The notes beneath the pieces were generated by a model that saw only the letters and a program-made list of their open reading frames with translations, was not told where the DNA came from and searched no databases. The position numbers were made by a program, and so were the translations under genes. A DNA stretch of 64,000 nucleotides. Source: Schistocerca nitens (lineage: Eukaryota > Arthropoda > Insecta > Orthoptera > Acrididae). Location: assembly GCF_023898315.1 (NCBI RefSeq), contig NC_064614.1, positions 704,244,720 through 704,308,719 on the forward strand. The letters are read 5' to 3'. How positions within the stretch are numbered: the stretch's first letter is position 1; every line of letters starts with the position of its first letter. Of the stretch, positions 11,201 through 22,401 are shown in pieces.

Positions 11201-11640
11201 TTGCTTTACTTGTAGAACACCTCTCGTATAACTCAGGGGATCAGAGAAGTCGCGAAACAGAACGGTAATGAGCGCTGTGGAGGATTTACTTCTTAAAGTA
11301 GTGATGATGACGATGATAATAATAATGTAATAATGTCTAGTAAAAGTGAAGCTTTCGACATCTCACTGACACTTCTCAAGCATTACCTGGCGCCAGCAGT
11401 GCGCACTGACCACCAATAACAACTGGGTTCACTGGCGCCGCTAGAAACCCAGACTTGCGACGTTCGGAGAAAAGAAATAAAAGTTGTGTTCAATCTTCCT
11501 GTGATATGATCATGAAAACTGAAATACTATCTCAGATGACCAAGGATGAGAAAGGAAAACTGTTACGGCTCTGTTAAATGAACCATTCCGATACTAGAAC
11601 GCTGTTTCCATTTCTTACTTTGCATCATTATTTGATAAAA
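11201..11640. other. No gene; short GAT/AAT-rich stretch
   Basis: Contains a simple GATGATGACGATGATAATAA run near 11296-11320 and unremarkable sequence. No coding or repeat family was recognised. Confidence 0.4.
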
Positions 11641-11645
11641 AAAAA

Positions 11646-12054
11646 TGTTCAAATGTGTGTGAAATCTTATGAGACTTAACTGCTAAGCCGGCCGAAGTGG
11701 CCGTGCGGTTAAAGGCGCTGCAGTCTGGAACCGCAAGACCGCTACGGTCGCAGGTTCGAATCCTGCCTCGGGCATGGATGTTTGTGATGTCCTTAGGTTA
11801 GTTAGGTTTAACTAGTTCTAAGTTCTAGGGGACTAATGACCTCAGCAGTTGAGTCCCATAGTGCTCAGAGCCATTTGAACCATTTGAAACTTAACTGCTA
11901 AGGTCATCAGTCCCTAAGCTTACACACTACTTAACCTAAATTATCCTTAGGACAAACACACACACCCATGCCCGAGGGAGGACTCGAACCTCCGCCGGGA
12001 CCAACCGCACAGTCCATGACTGCAGCGCCTTAGACCGCTCGCTAATCCCGCGCG
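11646..12054 (-). mobile_element. SINE-B copy interrupted by SINE-A
   Basis: A second tRNA-headed SINE family. On the minus strand the head begins CCGCGCGGGATTAGCGAGCG near 12054, with B box GGTTCGAGTCCTCC. The body contains TAATTTAGGTTAAGTAG and ends AAATCTTACACAC-like near 11650. A SINE-A copy (11688-11888) splits it. A cleaner SINE-B copy lies at 60159-60341. Confidence 0.85.
11688..11888 (+). mobile_element. SINE-A nested in SINE-B, with target duplication
   Basis: Complete SINE-A from CCGGCCGAAGTGGCCGTGCG to GAGCCATTTGAACC. It is flanked by a perfect 14-bp duplication ACTTAACTGCTAAG at 11674-11687 and 11889-11902. This dates the insertion after that of the SINE-B host and is the usual product of LINE-driven retrotransposition. 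Confidence 0.95.
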
Positions 12055-13030
12055 GAATTATTTGATAACTGAGATTAAATACGTTTAAGTCGTTCCTGGT
12101 ATTTTGGAATCTCATCCTGTCAAGAAGATTTCAACTAGGTACTGCCGTCAGCAATCTTATTTCTACGTATCATTTTGATCTGTCGTTCAGTGAATGCCCT
12201 ACATTCACACCCAACATCAACATTTTTAGCGCCACTACTTTATCAGTAATATATCTCTTACCCTATTTTTAAAATGCCGTTTGATTGCGGCACATAGCAT
12301 TTTTGTAGCTTTGTACTCACGTCTACGTTTGATGTGTATGTAATAGCGGATCCAAAAAGTAGTTCAGCTTACTTTATTTCTGTGAGTATTTTGCCTTTAA
12401 GTCATTTACATCCTCCAAATGTCATTACTTTTCAGAGGCCAAGCGAATGAAAGATTACCTGTCTTCTTTCCGCCAGCAGTGCTCGGTGTATCGCCCTATA
12501 ATCCACCCTCCCTCTTTCGCTTCTTGTCCCTCTCCCGCCACTTACCCTCCGCTTTCAATTTTATTTTCAATGATCACCCCTGTGCTAGGCGAAGGGCGGA
12601 GGGCGGGGGGGGGGGGAGGGGGGGGGAGGGCGTCACAGGAAACTCATAGATAGAGAGGGTGAGAAAACGATGCACATTTTTTTACAAAATAATGCTGAAA
12701 GACGTTGAAAAACAAGAGTTTATTAACCATCAAACATACTTATTTTTCTAATCATTCCATGCTGCCTCCAACTGTTAATTTTTACTTTTATTATTGTTAA
12801 GCAATTTCGGCCATATACCCTTTTCATTATAAAAAGAATATATATCTTCAGTACACTGATCTTTAAGCTAAAGTAATGACTAAACAGAATATAAATTACA
12901 CTAGATGAACTAATTTTCTAGATAAATTTGTTAGCTGTTTGATTATCCAAAATATGCAATGACATATATTGTCAATTCAGTCGGAGGTGTTGTTCCAAGG
13001 AACTTAGCCCCATGTACACAACATATTTAC
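12055..13030. other. No gene; contains a G-run
   Basis: AT-rich flanks around a pyrimidine-rich block (12465-12560) and the G-run annotated separately. The overlapping open frames at 12419-12653 are low-complexity (Pro/Ser/Gly) and are not believed to be coding. Confidence 0.45.
12601..12632. repeat. G-rich simple repeat
   Basis: Three blocks of consecutive G separated by single A or C residues. It could fold as a G-quadruplex on the plus strand. No gene lies nearby to suggest a role. Confidence 0.8.
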
Positions 13031-13034
13031 AGTG

Positions 13035-13264
13035 ATGATGATGTTTGGTTTGTGGGGCGCTCAACTGTGCAATTTTTTTACAGTCCAATTTTATATTATA
13101 CACAGTCCGATCTAGCTACTGTCAGAATGATTATGATGGTGATGAAATGATGAGGACAACACAAACACCCAGTCCCCGGAAAGAGAAAATCCCTATCCCG
13201 GCCGGGCATTGAACCCGGGACACCGTGATCCAGAGGCAGCAACGGCTAGACCACGAGCTGCGGA
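13035..13264 (-). mobile_element. tRNA-headed SINE ending in GATGATG
   Basis: Minus-strand SINE. The head has B box GGGTTCAATGCCCGG near 13200-13215. The body includes TGGGTGTTTGTGTTGTCCTC, and the 3' end GCGCCCCACAAACCAAACATC lies near 13035-13060 with a CATCATCA-type tail. Another relative with a similar GTGTTCTCC-GGAACTGGGTG core is at 60445. Confidence 0.7.
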
Positions 13265-13599
13265 CATATTTATAATAATGACACACACACGCATTGCGGG
13301 TATTTCATATACATCTAATAGCGTGGATACAGGGCAAGTAGCAACTTTAATGGCATTGCAGCTCTGCCACTTACAATAAAATACACTGACAGAAATAAAA
13401 TCGGAACACGGAGAAGGAGTTGTACGACATAAACGGAAGTTGGTAGGCGTGTTTCTAAATCTGAAAGATGGCATCTAGCCTATTAAAATTTCGTGCCAGT
13501 CGCATAAGTCAATTAGTTTTGCTTTAAATACGCTATGTAACGGTCGTGAGCGTTAGTACGGTTGAGAGTGGTGTTGATGTTAGTCAGCAAATATGCCAT

Positions 13600-14780
13600 T
13601 GGCAACGTCTTACTGAGTTTGAATGAGGTCGTGTAATAGGGCTACGAGAAGCTGGATGTTCCTTCTGCGATAATGCAGAAAGTCTTGGCAGGAATGTAGC
13701 CACTGTACACGATTGCTTTCAGCGGTGTTCGCGAGAATTTGCGGTCACAAGAAGACCGTGCTCCCTTGGACCATATGGCACTACCGAGAGATTTTTTTTT
13801 TTTTAATGGTTCAAATGGCTCTGAGCACTATGGGACTTAACACCTGGGGTCATCAGTCCCCTAGAAATTAGAACTACTTAAACCTGACTAACCTAAGGAC
13901 ATCATACACATCCATGCCCGAGGCAGGATTCAAACCTGCGACCATAGCGGTCGCGCGGTTCCAGACTGAAGCGCCTAGAACCGCTCGGCCACACCGGCCG
14001 GCCCGAGAGGAAAGAATATCTTGTTCGGTGCATGGCTCGGGCGCATCGTAATGCATCTCTAGTAGCAATTTGAGCAGCAGCTGACCATAGTGACACAACG
14101 AACTGTTAAAAATCAGTTACTTAAAGGACAGCTTGGAGGGAGGTGCCTTGTAGCGTGCATTCCACGGTCCCCAAGTTACCGCCATTTGTGACTTCAGGGC
14201 TGTCAAACGAGAGTCATTGGAAGGCAGGGAGGAGGCCTGTTGTATTTTCTGATGAAAGCTGGTTCTGCCTTGGTGCCAGTGACGGCCGTGAATTGGTTGG
14301 AAGGAGGCCAGCTAAGGGCCTGCAACCAACCTGCCTGTGTTCTAGGTACACTGAACCTACACCTGTTGTTATGGACTGTGGTGCAATTTCTTACGACAGC
14401 AGGAGCACTCTAGTGGTTACCCCTGACTGCAAGTCTGTTGATTCGATCTGTTGTGCTGCCAGTCATGAACAGCATTCCAGGGGGTGTTCTCCAACAGGAT
14501 AACGCTTGCCCGCATACCGCTGTTGTAATCCACATGCTATACAGATTGTCGACATGTTGCCTTGGCCTGCTGGCTCACCATCGGGCATATATGCGACATC
14601 AACGGACAACTCTAGCGGCATCCACTAATTGCTTTAACCTTCCCCGTGTTGACCGACCAGCTGCAAGAGATACGGAACTCCATCCCACAAACTGACATCC
14701 AGCACCTGTACGACATAATGCATGCACGTTTGCATGCTTGCGTTCAACATTCTGGCGGTTACACCGCATTTCACATTTGC
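13600..14780 (+). pseudogene. Tc1-like transposase, multiple breaks
   Basis: Pieces in several frames follow the usual order. An N-terminal region with GRVIGLREAG near 13630 is interrupted by a SINE (13791-14002). Then come VVFSDESWFCLGASDGR near 14245-14300, with the first Asp, and VLQQDNACPHTA near 14490, with the second Asp. The third catalytic motif is not recognisable after about 14560. Stops and shifts occur throughout. It is related to, but distinct from, the copy at 42505. Confidence 0.85.
13791..14002 (-). mobile_element. SINE-A inside Tc1 transposase
   Basis: Full SINE-A on the minus strand with a long T run at its left (13792-13804), the complement of a 3' A tail. A short flanking duplication CCGAGAG is seen at 13784-13790 and 14003-14009. 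It disrupts the transposase reading region. Confidence 0.9.
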
Positions 14781-14921
14781 AATGACTTATCTCTTAAACA
14801 CATTAACCTGTGACCTTGTAATGTCAATCACTTACATATGGTATTGAGACACATGTCTTCTCGAAATTTCATTACTCAACACTAATTACTTTTTGGTGTT
14901 GCGATTTTTTCCGTCAGTGTA

Positions 14922-15659
14922 TGTTATAATATTTTACATCTGCATATTAACAGTTGTGGACGAAAAGGAATAATTTTAAAATACTTAGGAACGGTGGACC
15001 CAGGTTCAAAGAAAATCAAACTAATACTACCACTTTGTAATAGGTACCTACTACACACAATGTACTTTATTGAGGGAGCATAGTTTGCACGAGATTTGTA
15101 CCTATTATTTTGCTGTCAAGCAGGTAACGTCCAGACGTATGCGAATGCTTTCTGTATTCACATTTTTACCGGTTTTTGATGCGCAAATGTGACTCGAGAG
15201 AAATGACGCGAATTGAAAATACAGCGTTATTGCAGTCCTTTAGAACCCAGAGCCATGTGGCATTTTCCGTCGCGAGGTGAATAGCGAAAATCGACAGCCT
15301 AGTTGTCATATTTCGCGACAAACTACTCTGGGGATCCATGCTGCTAGTCAGTCTCGTATTCTGGCTTTCTTTGGACTGATGCTCAGTTGATACTTTTGTC
15401 TACATGGCGGGGCAGGGAGCGAGATCGGTTTTATTTATTTATTTATTTATTTTTTCCTTGGGGGTAGGGTTTGTTTCCTCTTCCCAGGCCACTCTCGGGG
15501 TAAGCCCTTTTTGAGACGTAAGCATGCAAGATGCTTTACGGCAATTGTAGTGATACGATGGGTGCGTTGCTGCAGCTTTTTTTTACGTCTCTGGGATGGA
15601 GAGCGTGAGGCTGTTATTGCGCAGCTCAACCGCTTTTCAGTCCAGGTGCTGTAGTCCTG
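14922..15659. other. No gene recognised
   Basis: AT-rich to moderate GC, with a (TTTA)n stretch at about 15431-15452. No open frame with a recognisable domain. Confidence 0.45.
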
Positions 15660-15960
15660 ATGTGGCATTGTTTTATTCACTGCGGGCGCCGCGCGGAAAG
15701 AGTAAACATTGTGTCGCTTCTTTGCGACATTCGAGTGAGAAATGCGTCTAGAAATCGGCGGAGATGGTAGAAGTGCACGAGCTGTCCTTGGTGGCGCTCG
15801 CGCCCGGGAGAAAATGTGTCAGTAGGGCGGTCGGTACGGCGCCGACACGCGGCCAGTGGGCCTCGGCTGGCACACAGGACAGTGGGAGGGGCTACACGTG
15901 TCAGCTGCAGTCTCATGGGCGTGCTTTACATAGCGCACTGTTCACTAACGCCAACCTCGC
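15660..15960. promoter_or_regulatory. GC/CpG-rich island
   Basis: A locally CpG-dense block (for example GCGGGCGCCGCGCGG at 15683 and GCGCTCGCGCCCGGG near 15794) in an otherwise AT-rich region. It contains a CACGTG E-box near 15896. It might be a promoter or enhancer, or an unrecognised GC-rich repeat. Nothing downstream looks like a gene. Confidence 0.3.
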
Positions 15961-16025
15961 TGTGTGGGCACAGCGGCAATACGAGTGCTAGGAGAACAGA
16001 TGCAAATGCTAAGCTTTGCAAACAG

Positions 16026-16040
16026 CCCCCCCCCCCCCCT
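16026..16040. repeat. Poly-C run
   Basis: About fifteen consecutive C residues in otherwise unassigned sequence (16010-16375). Confidence 0.8.
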
Positions 16041-16485
16041 CTGGCCGAGGGTGTGAAAGGTTTAAGAAGTGTTGAGTGTTGTGCACAGATTTCGAATGTT
16101 AGAATTAGGGCTACGTCCAAAAAAGACAAAGTCGGGAGCGACGAAAAGAGGTAGAAATAAAACCACTTTAGAAGACGTGTAATATTATTTGTCTGTATAA
16201 ACCAAGAATACTCAAGATGCAGAAAGGAAGAGACACAAATTAACTTAGCGGAGACCAAAAAGTTTTTCTTTATTTGGTCCAGGTATCATATATTGGCTTT
16301 GAAATTAAGAAGTAGTTTCTGCAGTTGCAAATTGGGAGCACATGGAAATGAACCCTAAGCAGTGGGAAACTACACACTGAGGTGACAAGACATCGGACAC
16401 CTCCCAAAATTGCCCGGCGCAGTGCAGCAACTCGACGTGGTATGGACTCAACAAGTCGTTGGAATTCCCCTGCAGGTATGTTGAG

Positions 16486-17340
16486 TCATGCTGCCTCAAT
16501 AGCCGCCCATAATTGCAAAGGTGTTGCCGGTGCAGGATTTTGTGCACGAACTGACCTCTCGATTATATCGCATAAATGTTTGATGGCATTCATGTCGGGC
16601 GATCTGGAGAGCCAAACCATTCGATCATTCATAAAAATTCCATCGTTGTTTGGAAACATGAATGGCTGCAAATGGTCTCCAAGTAGGCGAACATAAACAT
16701 TCCAGTCATGATCGGTTCAGTTGCACCAGAGGATCCAGTCCATTCCATGTTAACACAGTCCACGTCATTATGGAGCACCACCAGCTTGCCGGCCGGGGTG
16801 TCCGAGCGGTTCTAGGCGCTACAGTCTGGAACCGCGCGACCGCTACGGTCGCAGGTTCGAATCCTGCCTCGGACATGGGTGTGTGTGATGTCCTTAGGTT
16901 AGTTAGGTTTAAGTAGTTCTAAGTTCTAGGAGACTTATGACCTCAGAAGTTAAGTTCCATAGTGCTCAGAGGCATTTGAACCACCAGCTTGCTCAGTGCC
17001 TTGTTGACAATCTGGGTCCATCTTTTCGTGGGGTCTGCGCCACACTGGAACCCTACTATCAGCTTTTACCAACGTAAATCTGGACTCAACTGACCAGGCC
17101 ACGGTTTTTCAGCCGTCTAGATTCCAACCGATATGGTCACGAACCCAGGAGAGGCCCTGCAGGCAATTTTGCTGTTATCAAAGGCACTCGCGTCGATCGT
17201 CTGCTACCATACCCCATTAACGCGAAATTTCGCCGCATTGTGCTAATGGATCTGTTCACCGTACGTCCCACAGTTATTTACGCGTGTATTTCACGCAGTG
17301 TTGCTTGTCTCTTAGCATTTACAACTCTATGCAAACGCCT
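16486..17340 (-). pseudogene. Tc1-like transposase remnant
   Basis: The clearest piece (16671-16486) reads FPNNDGIFMNDRMVWLSRSP then DMNAIKHLCDIIERSVRA. This is the third catalytic region of a Tc1 transposase, with Glu changed to Lys in the usual NPIEHLWD. Upstream pieces in other frames lie right of the SINE (16993-17340). Inactive. Confidence 0.75.
16790..16979 (+). mobile_element. SINE-A with 13-bp target duplication
   Basis: Complete SINE-A, GGCCGGGGTGTCCGAGCGG head to CATTTGA end. It is flanked by perfect duplications ACCACCAGCTTGC at 16777-16789 and 16980-16992, and inserted in the Tc1 remnant. Confidence 0.95.
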
Positions 17341-17689
17341 CTGCCCTAAGGCTGTCGGCCACTAAGTCGTCGGTGGTGAGACGTAGTGCCTGAAATCTGA
17401 TATTATCATCACGCCCTTGAGACTGTCAATATCGGAATACTGAATTCCCTCACGATTTTCGAAATGGAATATCCCATGCGTCTAGTTCCAACTACCATTC
17501 TGCATTCAGATTGTGTTTATTCCCTTCGTGCGGCCATGGAAATGGAAATGCGCGTTTGGCGTCATTGGCCATAATAACATAAGAAACCTTTTAACAATGT
17601 GCATATCGCTATCCCACTGTCATATCCTTGTCACTTTCATGATCAACGTGTCATAAACGAAAGGTAAGGTAAAAAGTAAAATTGGCATT

Positions 17690-17960
17690 GTGTGGTTTGA
17701 ATACACAGTGCTGTGTTACGCAGGGTTCTTTTGGAGGTGGTCTGACGTTGCCTTCCTCCGACATTTGAACTGACTTCCGCAACCAAACCTACGGTTTTAA
17801 CGCGGGCTCCGAACTGCGGCGCAACATGACATTTTACACATTAACGAATACTGCCAGTGCTGAAGGATTCATGAGTGACAGACTGGACTGGGGTTCGAAT
17901 CCGCGACCTTTGGCTTTGTAGTCTGGCACTTGACCTCTGAGGCAACGAAGTTTGAATCAC
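17690..17960 (-). mobile_element. tRNA-like repeat, probable SINE
   Basis: On the minus strand a tRNA-like segment with GGATTCGAACCC as B box (about 17890-17905) is followed by non-tRNA body sequence. The edges are not defined. Confidence 0.4.
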
Positions 17961-17989
17961 TAAAAAGGTAGAGATTGACGCAGCTTAGT

Positions 17990-18200
17990 AATTGGTCCTT
18001 GGTTGCTCAGTACTTAAATGTCAGACTAATAGTCCAAAGATGTGGAATTGAAACCCCAATCGGCCCTAGGATTTTTATGTCACGTACCGCCTCTTCACCC
18101 CTGGAAAACATATGTTAACTGGAAAAATGTCAATTTGCACCGTGGCCCGGAATCATCCTGCAACTGGCATATGTGCCCAATGGAACACCGTCTTCAATAC
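17990..18200 (+). mobile_element. Possible diverged tRNA SINE
   Basis: TGGTTGCTCAGTACTTAAAT resembles an A-box region, and TGGAATTGAAACCCC a decayed B box. Weak and based on layout only. Confidence 0.3.
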
Positions 18201-19119
18201 GATCGTACCCAGAAAAGATCAGTGGTGCTCAAACTAATCGGTGGCTGGAAGACAGCTTTATATTTTTCATTCCTAGAAAACTTTCCAGCGAGAATTTTCA
18301 CTCTTGTTACGAAGCGTGACAGAAAGCGCTTTTCTTCCTCGGTTTGCCTATTCGTAAGAAAGGAAATCAACATTAACATTATTAACATTAGGAATTAACA
18401 TCCCGCTGCCGCCGAGGTCATTAGGTACTCGCAGTTCGCTCACGTCTTCTCAACAGACAAATGGCTGTTGGTGCTGAGAGTGAGAGTATACTGCTCGGAA
18501 AATAGACGTAATAGAACGGCACTGAGACGTCAGTTACTGGATGAAATGTGATGGAGGTCCATTGATGGATAAGATTCATACTGAAAGGAGATATCCAGAT
18601 GGTTAAATTTAAGGCTATCTGTAGTTCGTAAACTGTATTCACAATTACTAATTGCAAGTTTCGCACCCAGAAAGTTACAGTCTAAGATGGTCAATGGCTA
18701 CCAAGGGTCCAAGTGACCGATGATTGTTGCTATGCACATGCAGGAATAGGTGGCGACTTCCATTCCAACTCGTTGCAGCCATCCCAGGAGTGACAGATTG
18801 AGATCTGCGGTCAGCAGGCTTCATAAATATAATACGCGCGTTAGGCGACCAGACCATATGTGCAGTGCTCTGCTTTTACCCTAGGAAATAGTGTTTGCAG
18901 TTTGACTGTAGCTGTGTTCAATGGATTTCGGATTAAAGCAGGGTCGTTCTCTTCACGAATGAGCCCTAGTTCAGCTTCCAAAATGGGAGAAAATGTATTG
19001 TAAATTGACGACTACTTAGAAACCATTTCAAGCGGTAAAATATATCCCTTCAGACGTGGCTGTGTTTATGTATACGGTGCTATTTCCATAGGTGGTTGCA
19101 GAGATCTCCATTTGGAAGT
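18201..19119. other. No gene recognised
   Basis: Mixed sequence. The minus-strand frame at 18857-18675 (60 codons) has no domain I recognise. No SINE or transposon ends seen. Confidence 0.4.
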
Positions 19120-19490
19120 GTAGCAGCGCAGGTCTGTAGGAATGACATCATTTATTCCTATGTCCGCTTTTGTGCCCGTGCAATAGGTTCGACTTCACAC
19201 TACCAGACGACAACATTCGACAACAAAGAGTCTCGTGGACGAATATTTCCAAGAACAAACAACTCGTCGCCCGGAAGGGTCAGCTTGATTTCCGGATGGG
19301 GATGGCATAGAACATGTTTGGGTGGTGGTGCTGCTAGCAGTTCTTCTACCAAGTCCCATGCCGCTCTGAGAGCAGCTTTGCAAGAAAGATGGCGTTCGCT
19401 TCCAAAGGATCTCATAGACACCATCGTTAATTACTTCACACACCTCAGAATGTGCTGTTTTGCTGCTCAAGGTAAAGACGACCCCTCTTA
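19120..19490 (+). pseudogene. Tc1-like transposase C-terminal fragment
   Basis: The broken plus-strand sequence carries VDEYFQ near 19222, an IEHVW-like segment near 19310, and then ALRAALQERWRSLPKDLID. This is the usual C-terminus after the DDE Glu in Tc1 transposases. A related fragment lies at 44555-44720. No terminal repeats found. Confidence 0.65.
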
Positions 19491-20588
19491 TAGACGCTAC
19501 TTGGGCTACAACAAACTGACACATCAATTTTGTACATTTGAAAACGTAGATTCTTTGTCTGTTTCTCTGTTGTCTTGTTTTACTTGCTCAGTGTCGTATG
19601 TTCTACTCTTCGGCCAAACGTCATCGCATTCTCAAACTTTATTGTTCCTTCGTTTATCGAAATCAGTGTAATACCACTCACTACAATCCTCACCCGGGGA
19701 TTGAACGAAAGATTTCACTTGAATTATGACCTACACTGGGTGTCCTGCTATTTTGCGCTGTTGGCCGTCAAAACAGCAACACTATGAAGTCGGTATGCAG
19801 CAAACGTCAAACTGGAATGAAATGTATTACATGTTGGGATAAGCAAATGATTAATATCTCAACGAATCCAGCGCAAAGTAGAATGAGTTACCCCATCTAC
19901 ATTCTGTGTACATATAAGAAAAGACTATGCAGCTAATTTCTCTTTTACGATACGCCTTTGAATGTTGGTTGTTTGTAAGAGGTCGTGTTATGCGTCGTGT
20001 AAAAAGGCAAACATCTGCCAGCACCTGACGGATTTCGACGTCAGGGCTGGCGACTTCCGAGGCTGCGGCAGCAGACAGTGGTGCTTTGAACGACAGCTTC
20101 GGGCACAGAAGTGGCACCACGTCGTCGTCTTTGCAGACGTCCCGGTTCTGAGTGCAGTATCATCCATGAATGGACGCCCCATGAAGAACGGACGTTGCCA
20201 TATTGCATTCGTCACCGATGGACGGGTCTGTTACCTACCCTGATGATATGTGGTTCACGAAGCCGGTAATTTGGACAGCGGATGTTGTATTTATGACATG
20301 TTAAGGAGGGTATCCTGTCTTCGAGGCCTCCATTACTTTAGTTTTCAGCAAGCTATCGCTAGACGGCATGTTGTCGGTGCTGTCTTGGCAGGGGTTGCCA
20401 GGTGTCCGGTTATCGCAGGACATGTCCGGCCTTAACGGTTTTGTCCAGACAAGTATATACGAGTCCGGCTTTTGGTAGCCTTTTTAGCGCAGAAATAGAG
20501 AACGCACAACTAAGGTCTGTTCCACGCTAATGACGTAAGCGCGAGTGGTAAGTATAAGGAGGAATAAAGGAGGTACACCGTAAGGATA
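19491..20588. other. No gene recognised
   Basis: Contains a moderately GC-rich stretch (20010-20230) with open frames on both strands that look like shadows of each other. No motif or repeat end could be named. Confidence 0.4.
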
Positions 20589-21137
20589 CACAAGGTGATA
20601 TGACAGGAACGGTCATTCGAAGCAAAAGGTCTAGTAAACATGGACTTTAAAAGGCATTTCTGAAGAGCTACAAGCGCCTCTTCATCTTCCATACTGCTAA
20701 ACAAATCTCTTCTACTGCACGCTCACTGCCTTTCTTAGTTTAAGGGTGACAGGATGAACCGAAAACAGGAACAAAACCTTCGCTTAACACGGGCTCTAAA
20801 GTGTATATGTTAAGAACTCTGAGCCTTGTTCATCACGCTGTCAAACTCGTCTCTTCTACTGAGCATGTGTTCATAGTTCTTAAGGCATGCACTTTAGAGC
20901 CCATGTTTGCTAGTCAGTGTTTTCTTGTTTTTGTCCACACTTCCTCCTCCCAAATAAGGTAAGCAGAAAGTTGCAGTAGAAGAGATTTGTTTCACAGTAT
21001 GTAAGATGAAGAAGTGCTCAGAGCTTTTAAGATACCGGTATGCCTTTTAGAGCGCTTGTTTACTAGAATCTTTTGCTTCGAATGGTCGTTCCTGTCATAT
21101 CCCTGAATATTGACCATCCTTCCTGGGTCACCTTGTA
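20589..21137. mobile_element. Fold-back MITE, copy 1
   Basis: The ends are inverted: ACAAGGTGATATGACAGGAA at the left against TATCCC-to-TCACCTTGT at the right. The inner arms also pair (GGTCATTCGAAGCAAAAGG with CTTTTGCTTCGAATGGTCG). Internally it is built of alternating inverted copies of an AACTATGAGC-type unit. It has no coding capacity. A shorter relative is at 31883-32296. Confidence 0.8.
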
Positions 21138-21489
21138 TGTATATACCAACCAGTACTACTTTTGTGTGTGTCCTAGGTTTTTCTTCGTAGGCCGAACGAG
21201 CCTCACACAGAATGTCACAACCACACTAGGGGCAGAGCGAGCGAGACAAAGTATAATGGCGTGCTGAAAAGTAACGCCTCCGAATTTTTATGTGAAAACT
21301 CTTTAAGCTTTTTAAACAAAACAAACGTTATTACGAGTAACATTCTACATCCTTTTTTCTTCATGTCTATATATTTATTTCTCGGCATAGTCCTCCTGGC
21401 GACGAACACATTTCTGCCAACTAGAGACCAATTTGTTGATACCGTCAGAGTAGAATGTTGGACATTGTTGACGAAGCCACTCAGCTCTG

Positions 21490-21685
21490 GTGATGGTGGT
21501 GGTGGTGGTGGTGGTGAGTTCCTGTGGGACCAAACTGCTGAGGTCATCGCTCCCTAGGTTTACACACTATTTAATCTAACTTACGCTAAGGACAACACAC
21601 ACGCCCCCGCTCGAGGGAGGACTCGAGCCTCCCATGGGGGGAGCCGCGCGAACCGTGACAAGGCGCCCTAGACCACGCGGCAACC
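21490..21685 (-). mobile_element. SINE-C (SINE-B relative) nested in mariner
   Basis: Minus-strand tRNA head near 21640-21682 with B box GAGGCTCGAGTCCTCC, and a body with TAAGTTAGATTAAATAGTG. The left end is a (GGT)n stretch (21492-21515). Possible duplication TCAGCTCTG/TCAACTCTG at 21481-21489 and 21686-21694. Confidence 0.7.
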
Positions 21686-21694
21686 TCAACTCTG

Positions 21695-21957
21695 CTTGCA
21701 CCGTTTCATCGCTATCAAAGTGAGGTCCTCGAAGGCGTTCTTCAAGTTTTGGAAACAGTTGAAAATCGATTGGGGCCAAGTCAGGACTGTATGGAGGATA
21801 CTCGGCGACAGTGGACTCAAGGCGTTGGATCTTTGCAGATATCGCACAACTCATGTCTGATCGGACATTGTCATGTTGAAGGACAGGATGCTCCTTGTGT
21901 GGACGATCTCTTCGGATTCGAACCTCTATTACAGCACGCGTTTTCTCACTAACCGAT
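21695..21957 (-). pseudogene. Mariner transposase fragment
   Basis: The minus-strand frame shows VLQHDNVRSDMSCAISAKIQ, YPPYSPDLAPIDFQLFPKLE and FDSDETVQAEL. This is the second and third catalytic Asp region of a DD34D mariner transposase. Only the C-terminal catalytic part survives because the element is internally deleted. Confidence 0.85.
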
Positions 21958-21967
21958 AAATTACCTT

Positions 21968-22401
21968 GTATTGTATTGTATGTTAACCGGGGACCTAGAA
22001 ACAACGGAGAGGCTCCGTCCCCGCCGCAGCCGCAGTGGTCCACAACCCCACGACGACAACTGCAGTCCACTTCACCCCTCCGCCGCCCCACACTTAACCC
22101 AGGGTTACTGTGCGGCTCGGCCCCCGGTGGACCCCCTATGGAACGTCTCACAGCAGACGAGTGTAATCCCTATGTTTGCGTGGTAGAGTAATGGTGGTGT
22201 ACGCGTACGTGGAGAACTTGTTGGCGCAGCAATCGCCGACATAGTGTAACTGAGGCGGAATAAGGGGAGCCAGCCTGGATTCGCCGAGGAAGATGGAAAA
22301 CCGCCTAAAAACCATCCACAGACTAGCTGATTCACCGGACCTCGACACAAATCCGCCGGGCGGATTCGTGCCGGGGACCAGGCGCTGCTTCCCGCCCGGA
22401 A
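21968..22401. repeat. GC-rich inserted repeat with 10-bp target duplication
   Basis: A 434-bp GC-rich block inserted in the mariner element and flanked by AAATTACCTT at 21958-21967 and 22402-22411. It opens GTATTGTATTGTATGTTAAC and ends TTCCCGCCCGGA. No tRNA head, inverted ends or coding sequence are visible. Class unknown; probably retrotransposed, given the length of the duplication. Confidence 0.75.

Larger units (their letters stand above)
13384..14919 (+). mobile_element. Tc1-like transposon with nested SINE-A
   Basis: Imperfect inverted ends CACTGACAGAAATAAAATCG (13384) and GCGATTTTTTCCGTCAGTG (to 14919), flanked by TA at 13382-13383 and 14920-14921. About 1.3 kb without the SINE. The transposase is on the plus strand and heavily mutated. 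Confidence 0.85.
16375..17660 (-). mobile_element. Tc1-like transposon remnant, split by SINE-A
   Basis: Minus-strand Tc1-like coding remnants run from about 17350 to 16486. The outer sequence near 16377 (ACTGAGGTGACAAGACATCG) looks like an inverted end; the opposite end near 17650 is decayed. A SINE-A with perfect target duplication sits inside. Confidence 0.75.

Noticed and set aside
11700..11775. tRNA-like sequence with good A and B boxes (also at 16795, 31290, 58435 and, inverted, at several other places)
   Set aside because: Each continues into a constant SINE body and is flanked by target duplications, so these are SINE heads and not tRNA genes.
12419..12653. Overlapping Pro/Ser/Gly-rich frames
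   Set aside because: Low-complexity translation of a pyrimidine tract and G-run.
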